Source of the DNA: Desulfurococcales archaeon
Lineage (GTDB): Archaea > Thermoproteota > Thermoprotei_A > Sulfolobales > WAQK01
DNA length: 9,776 bases
Assembly (NCBI GenBank): GCA_027016915.1
Contig: JALURJ010000230.1
Span: 1 to 9,776 of the forward strand
Direction of reading: 5' to 3'
Shown here: positions 1 through 5,573 of the stretch, one piece after another
Layout of the letters: every line of letters starts with the position of its first letter
How positions within the stretch are numbered: the first letter of the stretch is position 1
Made by a program: the position numbers and the translations under genes
The notes under the pieces: model-generated
Told to the model about the DNA's origin: nothing
The model's database searches: none
The model's input: only the letters and a program-made list of their open reading frames with translations

Positions 1-2
1 TC

Positions 3-839
3 CCAGGCCCCGGCGCCGGAGGCCTGGGACCCGGCATGGCCGGGGCCTTCTCTAGGGGGAGGGGTATAGGCGCTTCTAGGATGGGCCGTGTGGGAGCTGG
101 TGCAGCCGGGGCTACAGCCCTTGGCGGGCTACCCGGGCCCGGCGTGGCTGGCGGGTTGGAGGGTATGAGACCCGCTCCCAGGGGGGAGTACTGGGGTGTT
201 AGACTCTACGTTCCAGGCGATAGCCTTAGGGATATACACTGGAAGAAGAGCGTAAGCAGGGGATCCCTCCACGTCAAGGAGTATAGGGGAGGGGAGAGTG
301 GGGGATCCGCTGGCGGCCGGGCAGCGCTGATAGTGGATCTCATATCCTCGAGTCCGAGGGAGCTCGATAGGCTGGCGCTGACTGTATACGCGGCTATACT
401 GGGGTTCACGGGGAGGGGCGAGGTGACCCTATACCTCAGGCTACCCGAGGGCTCCGAGTACCTGGTTAGGGGGAGAACGGTTGAGATCCTAGGGCTCTGG
501 CAGGATCTCCTGCGCTCGGGGGCCCTCTACACGCCCTATAACTATGAATCCCCCGGGGAGCCAGTGGCCCTAGACCAGGTTGACCCCGAGGCCCCCGGCC
601 CCGCGAAGGCCCTGCTAGCTAGCCTGGAACACTGGGCATCCCACCTCATAGCAGCTCTTAGGGAGGCTGGTCTGGGTAGGGGCGCCCCAGTAACCGTTAT
701 ACACGGCCGCCCAACGGCTACCCTATACGCCTACCTTAGGAGGAGGTTCGAGGCCGAGAAATACAGGGTCTTAGAGCCCAGGCCCCCTAAGCCTGGCGAG
801 CTGGCTAGGAGGGCTAGGAGGATCCTCGCCGAAGCCTAG
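3..839 (+). CDS. DUF58 domain protein, C-terminal part (5' end outside window)
   Basis: The reading frame is open from base 3 with no stop, so the ATG at 36 is probably internal and the true start lies left of the window. The DUF58 signature is at about 201-254: RLYVPGDSLRDIHWKKSV, matching the family pattern R-x-Y-x-P-G-D-x-x-R-x-I-x-W. After it come an alternating beta/alpha region (RAALIVDL and following) and a basic C-terminus. Known family members have two N-terminal membrane helices and a cytoplasmic domain with a von Willebrand A-like fold, and are usually encoded beside a MoxR ATPase; neither the helices nor the ATPase is visible here. Just before the signature is an odd Gly/Ala/Pro-rich low-complexity stretch (about bases 3-185). 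The gene is convergent with the DUF1616 operon, with a 40-base gap. Family call is firm; function is unknown, with a cell-envelope role only inferred. Confidence 0.85.
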   Translation, partial: PGPGAGGLGPGMAGAFSRGRGIGASRMGRVGAGAAGATALGGLPGPGVAGGLEGMRPAPRGEYWGVRLYVPGDSLRDIHWKKSVSRGSLHVKEYRGGESGGSAGGRAALIVDLISSSPRELDRLALTVYAAILGFTGRGEVTLYLRLPEGSEYLVRGRTVEILGLWQDLLRSGALYTPYNYESPGEPVALDQVDPEAPGPAKALLASLEHWASHLIAALREAGLGRGAPVTVIHGRPTATLYAYLRRRFEAEKYRVLEPRPPKPGELARRARRILAEA

Positions 840-879
840 CCGTTACTTAACTTGCTAGTGTGGTGCACGCAGGAGGGCT

Positions 880-1461
880 TTACCTGCTAGCCCCGCCGGG
901 CCTGCCTCTCGGGTTGCTGGCCCGCTGTATGGCCTGTTGTCTTTCCCTTAGTATGGAGTACTTCCTATACGCTGCTATGACTAGGAGTGTGGATATGTAG
1001 AGGGAGCTGGCCGCCACGTAGGGTGTGAGCCTTATCCCCCAGGGTGTGTAGTTGAGCACCAGGCCTATCAGGGGTACGACGGCCAGTGAGAGGCCTATGG
1101 AGAGAGCGAGCCTCTCGAGCGGGCTAAGCTGGCCCTCCTCAGGGTATAACGCCTCTATCAAGCTGTACCCCGGTAGGAAGAGGACGTACATGGCCCCAAG
1201 TAGGTACCTGATGGGGAGGATCCCGGGGAACACCCTGCTTAGGGGTATCACTAGGAGTGTGGATATGAGGAGCGCTAGGGCCGTGTATAGCCAGAGGGAG
1301 TATGCGGGCCGGACTAGGTAGCCTGGGAAGGTCTTGGGGGGCCTGGGGTCCACGAGCGCTATTTTACCCTCGGCCACCTCACTATATATCTCCTCGAGGG
1401 CCCTGCTCAAGCCCCTAGTCCTAGCCCTCTCCCGCACGACCTCATAGAGCCTCCTACCCAA
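880..1461 (-). CDS. DUF1616 family four-helix membrane protein
   Basis: This is a 193-residue protein. Residues 1-50 form a charged cytoplasmic head with the motif EGKIALVDPRPPKTF. Four hydrophobic helices follow at about 55-77, 83-105, 117-138 and 146-165. The DUF1616 hallmarks are LGAMYVLFLPGYSLIEALYP (88-107) and ERLALSIGLSLAVVPLIGL (116-134) leading into NYTPWGIRL. Most DUF1616 proteins continue into a large outer domain; this one stops soon after helix 4, and the matching outer part is the gene just upstream. The start is TTG, nine bases after the upstream TGA, with a GGTGAGGG ribosome binding site that overlaps that stop, so translation is probably coupled. It is the last gene of a three-gene operon. 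The biochemical role of DUF1616 is not known; a surface or envelope function is inferred. Confidence 0.85.
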   Translation of the reverse strand: MGRRLYEVVRERARTRGLSRALEEIYSEVAEGKIALVDPRPPKTFPGYLVRPAYSLWLYTALALLISTLLVIPLSRVFPGILPIRYLLGAMYVLFLPGYSLIEALYPEEGQLSPLERLALSIGLSLAVVPLIGLVLNYTPWGIRLTPYVAASSLYISTLLVIAAYRKYSILRERQQAIQRASNPRGRPGGASR

Positions 1462-1470
1462 GCCTAGCCC

Positions 1471-1977
1471 TCACCCCACGGGCACGGGGGGCTTGACTGG
1501 CTTGACGTATAGGTGCACCCACCTACCCGTATAGACCCACTCCCCACGCTCGGCGTCGTAGTTCCATAGCTCGAATATCAGTGCAACTCTATCCCTGCCG
1601 GCATAGGCTTCCGGGGGCTTGAAGGGCACCTCCACCAGGAACGTGGTGTTGCCCCCATGTTCTAGTACGCCCCTCCACTCCATGACGGCCTGCTCGGGGG
1701 AGGGCGTGGTGTTAGTGGGTAACGTGGTATTCAAGCCGATCTTATATACTACCTTATAATATATAGGGTGGCCCATATAATTTGACACGAATATGCATAA
1801 CGTGGCATTCCCCCCTACGACGAGCTCGCTCGGGTAGTAGCCTATCTTGCAGGACTCATCGAGCAGCCCTATGGCTTCGAAGGGCTCCGTGACCTCGGGC
1901 CTCAGGAGGCTCGCCGCAGCGAATACGCTCGCCACCACAGCTAAGGCCACGATAACCGCCTGAACCTCGCTATCCAT
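1471..1977 (-). CDS. Membrane-anchored outer domain resembling the C-terminal half of DUF1616
   Basis: This is a 168-residue protein with one N-terminal hydrophobic helix (about 6-26) and then a beta-rich domain outside the membrane. The region EPFEAIGLLDESCKIGYYPS (31-50), followed by LVVGGNATLCIFVSNYMGHPIYYKV, matches the outer part of DUF1616 proteins (the E-x-F-x-x-x-x-L-x...YP-x-x-L-x-V-G-x-x-x-x-x-x-x-x-V-x-N pattern). Several N-x-T/S sequons occur (NAT, NTT), as expected of an exported archaeal protein. An ATG 10 codons upstream is in frame, but the ATG at 1977 is preferred: it lies two bases after the upstream gene's TGA and about seven bases after GGGAAGG, and starts directly at the helix. 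It is the middle gene of the operon and presumably works with the helix bundle encoded next to it. Confidence 0.75.
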   Translation of the reverse strand: MDSEVQAVIVALAVVASVFAAASLLRPEVTEPFEAIGLLDESCKIGYYPSELVVGGNATLCIFVSNYMGHPIYYKVVYKIGLNTTLPTNTTPSPEQAVMEWRGVLEHGGNTTFLVEVPFKPPEAYAGRDRVALIFELWNYDAERGEWVYTGRWVHLYVKPVKPPVPVG

Positions 1978-1979
1978 AA

Positions 1980-2414
1980 TCAATCCTTCCCAGCCTCCAC
2001 GACCCAATCCCTCCTAGCCCTATACCATAGCAGCAGGTACACCCTGGGGAGAGCGATGTACACCACAACCGGCACGAGTAGTAGGAGAGCAGCCTCCGCG
2101 TACTTCTTAATAGCCAGCATGGTCTCCGCGCCCTCCGTCTCCTCCATGAGCTGTGAGACCCGGGACTCCAGCCTCGAGAGCTCCTCGTAAGCCCCGCTCC
2201 AGTCCCCCCTCTCAGCTAGTGATATGGCCCTGTTCAGCTCCGCGACAAGCCCGCTCACATCAACCCCCCTCTCGCGTAGAACCCCTAAATCCTCGACTAG
2301 CCTGGATACCCTCTCATCGAAGGAGGCCCACTCGGAGCCGCTGGAGTACACCTGGACCACCAGATAGGCTAGGACCACTAAAACAAGCACGCCAAGAGCT
2401 ACACGCCGGGGCAT
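1980..2414 (-). CDS. Two-helix membrane protein with helical outer segment, first gene of DUF1616 operon
   Basis: This is a 144-residue protein. A hydrophobic helix at 5-24 is followed by an acidic, heptad-like helical region (about 31-95, including SRLVEDLGVLRERG and AYEELSRLESRVSQLMEE), a second hydrophobic helix (about 105-128) and a basic tail, LWYRARRDWVVEAGKD. The predicted topology puts the coiled-coil-like segment outside the cell and both ends inside. The open frame continues upstream to 2561, but the ATG at 2414 is chosen because GGTGGAG sits five bases before it and the hydrophobic anchor begins there; the extra 49 codons look non-coding. It overlaps no gene but ends only two bases before the next start. 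No named family is recognised. Its fixed place ahead of the DUF1616 pieces suggests a partner in the same complex. Confidence 0.75.
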   Translation of the reverse strand: MPRRVALGVLVLVVLAYLVVQVYSSGSEWASFDERVSRLVEDLGVLRERGVDVSGLVAELNRAISLAERGDWSGAYEELSRLESRVSQLMEETEGAETMLAIKKYAEAALLLLVPVVVYIALPRVYLLLWYRARRDWVVEAGKD

Positions 2415-2862
2415 CACGGCTCCACCAGCTGGAGCAATTCCTGTAATACCATAGTCTGTATACCCGCTAATGCCGTAGACCCAGTACACCTTAAAGGAGG
2501 CACTAGGCCCTATAGCAGCCAGGCGAGTAGTTACCTTGAGGCATCGATGGGATCCCGGCAAGCTTAGATCCTACCCCTCCAAGCTACCACGACATCGACT
2601 CTAGATTAAGAGGGGCTAGGCTGATATATTAGTGTTTGTTACCAAGACCGGGTATAACAGAGTGTCCAAAGTCTAATTCTGGATGTTGGATCGTGGCCCA
2701 CGTGGTAGGCGCTGTAGAGCCTATAGTACAGCATCCTAAGGCTTGTAGAGTCTTAAAATAGCTGCCAGCACCATCGATAATAGCATAACCTCCAGGGGCT
2801 ACGATGTTCTACTAAATTCTACTAAATAGTCGCTACCAGTAGTAGTGCCGGGAGCCATATGA
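2415..2862. other. Spacer without a convincing gene
   Basis: No protein-coding gene could be supported on either strand. The minus frame of the two-helix protein stays open to 2561 but has no ribosome binding site or domain there. The spacer contains the promoter region of the DUF1616 operon (not pinned down), an inverted repeat GCTGTA (2711-2716)/TACAGC (2727-2732), and a tandem 10-base repeat at 2807-2826. Base composition is more A/T-rich than the genes on either side. Confidence 0.6.
2807..2826. repeat. Perfect tandem 10-base repeat, two copies
   Basis: TTCTACTAAA occurs twice without interruption (2807-2816 and 2817-2826). On the minus strand it reads as T-rich TTTAGTAGAA twice, 37 bases beyond the methyltransferase stop, a position where an archaeal T-rich transcription end could lie. 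Two copies are too few to imply a function. Confidence 0.6.
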
Positions 2863-3423
2863 CTAGCGGGATCCTAGGAGTACGTAGTGATACTTGTATA
2901 TATCGTAGACTCTGACTCTATAATGGCGTGATAGCATCTTTACGGCCTCCTCCTCGGGGATCCTTTCGTGTAAAGGTGGGCCCCAGGGCGTCTCTATCCT
3001 TCTCCAGTCTATAACTAGGATATTCCTAGCTCTCCCTGCTGCTTCCCCGATGAAGGGGTCTGGATCCGGGAGCTCATGTAGCACGTTAGCTAGTAGAAGC
3101 AGGTCTGCCTCAATGTCAGGTATCCTATCCCCACCAATCAGCTCCACATTACTTATACCAGCCGCTCTAAGCTTCTCCCCTAGGAGCTCTAGCATCCTCG
3201 GGTTGACGTCGACGGCGTAAACCCTCTCAAATAGCCTGGAGAGTGGTATGGTGTAATACCCAGTCCCAGCGCCGAAGTCTATGGCAACCCTTCTCACAGG
3301 GATTTCCCTGGTGATCAGGTCTATTACAGGCTCGACTGGCTGGATCGATCTCCTCCACTCCGAGTCCAGGATCGAGGGGTCATGGTGGAAGTAGTGCCTC
3401 CGCCTATGTCGTCCCTCCTCCAA
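2863..3423 (-). CDS. Class I SAM-dependent methyltransferase
   Basis: A 186-residue Rossmann-fold methyltransferase. Motif I, VAIDFGAGTGYY (about residues 46-57), binds S-adenosylmethionine. Motif II is VYAVDVNPRML (68-78), with the Asp expected to hold the ribose. A later strand is ADLLLLANVLHEL, and near the end ILVIDWRR followed by ETPWGPPLHERI is typical of small archaeal methyltransferases of the Methyltransf_11/25 type. The substrate cannot be told from sequence. The start is uncertain. The frame is open to ATG 3534, but that would add a 37-residue hydrophobic, A/T-rich leader that soluble relatives lack. TTG 3423 has GGGTG nine bases upstream and begins just before the conserved His-rich RHRRRHYFHHDP region; GTG 3435 is an alternative. 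It stands alone, with no operon partner. Confidence 0.85.
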   Translation of the reverse strand: MEEGRHRRRHYFHHDPSILDSEWRRSIQPVEPVIDLITREIPVRRVAIDFGAGTGYYTIPLSRLFERVYAVDVNPRMLELLGEKLRAAGISNVELIGGDRIPDIEADLLLLANVLHELPDPDPFIGEAAGRARNILVIDWRRIETPWGPPLHERIPEEEAVKMLSRHYRVRVYDIYKYHYVLLGSR

Positions 3424-3438
3424 GTCAGATGGCACCCA

Positions 3439-3448
3439 ATATATTAAA
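3439..3448 (-). promoter_or_regulatory. Possible TATA box of the methyltransferase gene
   Basis: TTTAATATAT on the minus strand lies about 20 bases before the TTG at 3423, in an A/T-rich stretch. A second A/T-rich block (TTATTAATAG) is further upstream at about 3462-3471. Either could position transcription so that the long 3534 start would not be in the message. This is pattern matching only. Confidence 0.35.
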
Positions 3449-3567
3449 CACCCTAATAAGCTATTAATAACAGTAATTACATATAACACGCTCATTAATG
3501 GCTTCTCTAGCCGTAGAGGTGTAGCCAATGCCATGGTATACGGTTGATGTAAATGTTATCACACTAA

Positions 3568-3834
3568 GTATACATTAAGCTGGAAAAGCTACGTGAAGGC
3601 CTCTGGTTACCGAGGGAAGCCTCTATGCTTGGTGTGATCCCGCTAGCCGCCTGCGGTCCTCCTACTTACCGATACCAAGGATTAGGGATTATAGAGACCG
3701 TGATGGAGTCGCTAACGGTTTTACCTCCGGCTATTAACACTACGGGCGTAGCGGGAGCCTTGGGACAGGAGGAGGTACTAGGTACTGTTAATAGTGATGA
3801 AGGTGATCTTCGAGTGGGAATACCCACAAACTAA
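3568..3834 (+). pseudogene. Open fragment, possibly the C-terminal tail of an IS200/IS605 TnpB-type protein
   Basis: The frame is open from 3568 to the TAA at 3832-3834 with no ribosome binding site. The protein ends in GTVNSDEGDLRVGIPTN, and its Pro/Gly-rich, low-structure run before that resembles, by eye, the variable tails that follow the zinc-finger and last RuvC block of crenarchaeal TnpB proteins. No catalytic motif is present, so at best this is a 3' remnant. The nearest alternative is a chance open frame; an ATG exists at 3625. It is tail-to-tail with another transposase-like fragment at 3861-4067. The assignment is tentative. Confidence 0.3.
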
Positions 3835-3860
3835 TCCCTAGTAGACATCACGTCATCCGA

Positions 3861-4067
3861 CTATCGCTGGGGCCTAGGTGGCGTGTTCGCATCCAGAGGC
3901 TGTCCCATATGTCTGTTTAAGGCTCCGGGGTTCATGAGCGTATAGTGGTGGTGTTCTAGGTTCTTATGGAGGAATGTATTAAACGTATTAATGTATAGGT
4001 TCGCATTACTTGGGGCATCGAAGCGTATGTAATCCGTATGGCCGTGGGTCTTCGTCTTGTGTAGCGG
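3861..4067 (-). pseudogene. Protein-like fragment without a start, possibly a transposase C-terminus
   Basis: A minus-strand frame of 68 codons runs from just after a TAA (4070-4068) to a TAG (3863-3861). It has no upstream start or ribosome binding site, yet its sequence looks like real protein: HGHTDYIRFDAPSNANLYIN, then TFNTFLHKNLEHHHY and NPGALNRHMGQPLDANTPPR. The aromatic/His/Arg-rich run followed by a Pro-rich tail resembles the C-terminal end of archaeal DDE-type transposases, but the family was not identified. It is read as a 5'-truncated remnant. Together with the fragment at 3568-3834 it fills the gap between the methyltransferase and transporter genes. Confidence 0.3.
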
Positions 4068-4073
4068 TTAAGG

Positions 4074-4107
4074 GTAGGGGCTACCAGCTGTCATGCTGGC
4101 TACCCTA
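4074..4107. repeat. Imperfect inverted repeat (hairpin) before the MFS gene
   Basis: The core is CCAGC (4084-4088), a six-base loop TGTCAT, then GCTGG (4095-4099). After small bulges the arms continue as TAGGGG...CTA and TACCCTA. It lies 31 bases before the transporter start and just beyond the transposase-like fragment, so it could be a leader hairpin of the transporter message or a leftover element end. Confidence 0.45.
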
Positions 4108-4138
4108 GTAGGATGGCGTTTAGGGTGGGTGGCCTTAG

Positions 4139-5398
4139 TTGAAGAGACTCGCTGTAATGCTCACATTGGCTCTAATAGCGTTTATAGGGCCTTTTGGGGG
4201 GAACATGATCTTCCCTATGTTTGGCTCTCTCAGAGGGGATCTAGGGGCCTCCACGTTCCTACTAGGCTTGACTGTTACCGCCTATATGATCCCCTTCGGT
4301 TTCATGCAGCTATTCTCGGGAGCGCTTAGTGATGTAGTCATAGGCAGGAGGGCGGCGATCCTGGCAGGCTTGACCGTCTATGGTATTGGAGGCCTGGGCT
4401 CGGCCCTCGCCCCAGATATGAGGGTGCTACTGGGGTTTAGGGCTGTGCAGGGTTTCGGGAACGCTTTCACAACTCCTATAGCTATGGCTGTTGCGGGTGA
4501 AGCCTTCCCGGGTGAGGTCCGCGGTAGGATCATGGGCGTTCTATCCACAGCCTCGACTCTAGGAGTGACTCTTGGCCCGGTGGCTGGGGGCTTCTTCTCA
4601 GCGGTATCCTGGAGGCTGGGCTTCGCCTCCACATCGGTACTAGCCGTGATCGCCGCCATCCTAGTAGCCGTCGCCCTACCAGCCACGGGCCAGGGTAGCG
4701 CCTCCCCCGGACGCGGGGAGGCATTTAACGTCGTCGGGCAGGCCATCAAGCACCACGGCGTCCTGGCCGTGAGCCTCTCAGCACTACTCGTATTCGCCGC
4801 GCGCACGGGGCTCCTGACCTATCTCTCCGACCTACTCTCACTCCCACCCTACGGGCTCAGCGAGCCCGAGATAGGGGGTCTCCTCATGCTCGTAGGCCTC
4901 GGGGGGATCGCCGCAGGGCCTTTGTGGGGCCTTCTAACCGATAAGCTGGGTAGGAGTGTATCCCTGTACCTGGCGTTAGGGATGCAGGTGCCGGTGCTGG
5001 TAGCCTTCGTTATGGGTTCATGGTATAGGCTCCTACCCGTACTCCTAGTGCTATACGGGTTCGCGATGGCGGCATCCACGGTATCCCTAGTAACACTCGC
5101 CGTTGAAGCCCTCCCACGGCTCAGAGCGACAGCATCCTCGTTATACGGGTCATTCAGGTTCCTGGGATACGCTATAGCGCCGCCGCTATTCTACGAAACC
5201 TACATTGGATCCTCGATAACGGGAGTAGCACTGCAAGCGCTGGCGATGGTGCTTGCAGCAGCTCTAGTATACCGTACATTGACTAGGAGAGGAGGCCGCC
5301 ACCAAGGAGTTATGATCGTTTCCCGTCCTAGGTCACTGAGGGTTCCGCCGGGGCGGGTTGCACATCTACTCTACGCTTCATTGTGGTCACCAATATAG
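4139..5398 (+). CDS. Major facilitator superfamily transporter, DHA1 drug-efflux type
   Basis: A 419-residue inner-membrane transporter expected to use the proton gradient to export small molecules. Hydrophobic segments fill nearly the whole chain, in two halves separated by a polar loop (about 184-205). Family motifs are clear. Motif A is GALSDVVIGRR (61-71), repeated in the second half as GLLTDKLGR. Motif B is FRAVQGFGNA with Arg101. The antiporter motif C is GVTLGPVAGG (142-151), which points to efflux. The start is TTG, six bases after GGTGG (4128-4132) within GGGTGGGTGG. After the last helix (about 361-380) the protein runs on for 39 polar residues, longer than usual. The gene is alone on this strand; the substrate is unknown. 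Confidence 0.9.
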   Translation: MKRLAVMLTLALIAFIGPFGGNMIFPMFGSLRGDLGASTFLLGLTVTAYMIPFGFMQLFSGALSDVVIGRRAAILAGLTVYGIGGLGSALAPDMRVLLGFRAVQGFGNAFTTPIAMAVAGEAFPGEVRGRIMGVLSTASTLGVTLGPVAGGFFSAVSWRLGFASTSVLAVIAAILVAVALPATGQGSASPGRGEAFNVVGQAIKHHGVLAVSLSALLVFAARTGLLTYLSDLLSLPPYGLSEPEIGGLLMLVGLGGIAAGPLWGLLTDKLGRSVSLYLALGMQVPVLVAFVMGSWYRLLPVLLVLYGFAMAASTVSLVTLAVEALPRLRATASSLYGSFRFLGYAIAPPLFYETYIGSSITGVALQALAMVLAAALVYRTLTRRGGRHQGVMIVSRPRSLRVPPGRVAHLLYASLWSPI

Positions 5399-5443
5399 GA
5401 TAAGGCTAACTCGGATTCATATCCAGTTAGCGCCTGTGACCAC
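5383..5443. repeat. Nested inverted repeat at the end of the MFS gene
   Basis: An outer pair, GTGGTCAC (5383-5390) and GTGACCAC (5436-5443), encloses an inner hairpin: GCTAACT (5405-5411), one bulged C, GGAT, loop TCAT, ATCC, AGTTAGC (5425-5431). The inner stem has 11 pairs with one bulge. The outer left arm lies inside the last codons of the transporter and the structure spans its stop codon. It may end or protect transcripts of the two convergent genes, or be a leftover of an inserted element. Confidence 0.6.
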
Positions 5444-5471
5444 CTTGATACACGCTAGGGATGCTTGTATC

Positions 5472-5489
5472 GCCTTAGACACCTAAGGC
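5472..5489. terminator. Seven-pair hairpin between convergent genes
   Basis: GCCTTAG (5472-5478), loop ACAC, CTAAGGC (5483-5489) form a perfect seven-base stem in the spacer between two facing genes. No T-run follows on either strand, so it is not a classical intrinsic terminator; a role in transcript ending or processing is inferred from position only. Confidence 0.4.
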
Positions 5490-5534
5490 TGGATCCCCGC
5501 GAGGAATTTAGTGGCAGTTACATGTTGGAGTGCT

Positions 5535-5571
5535 GCGCTCGCCTATTGGAAAGGGCGTCCTAACAGAGCGC
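5535..5571. repeat. Third inverted repeat of the convergent spacer
   Basis: GCGCTC (5535-5540) pairs with GAGCGC (5566-5571). Two further G/C pairs lie beyond a T-T mismatch, and an inner GCC/GGC pair lies inside the loop. It ends two bases before the stop of the propeller gene. Confidence 0.45.
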
Positions 5572-5573
5572 TG

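Noticed and set aside
2415..2561. 49-codon upstream extension of the two-helix membrane protein.
   Set aside because: It has no ribosome binding site at its start and no recognisable domain, while ATG 2414 has GGTGGAG at ideal spacing and begins directly at the membrane anchor.
2640..2760. Possible tRNA or other small structured RNA in the spacer.
   Set aside because: The inverted repeat at 2711-2732 does not extend to a cloverleaf and no TTCGA-type T-loop or box C/D motifs were seen.
4093..4329. Plus-strand 78-codon frame overlapping the transporter start.
   Set aside because: It overlaps the well-supported MFS gene in another frame and its sequence shows no domain.
4378..5079. Long open frames on the minus strand inside the transporter gene.
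   Set aside because: They are antisense shadows of a clear MFS gene, rich in Arg/Pro/Ser, with no ribosome binding sites or domains.
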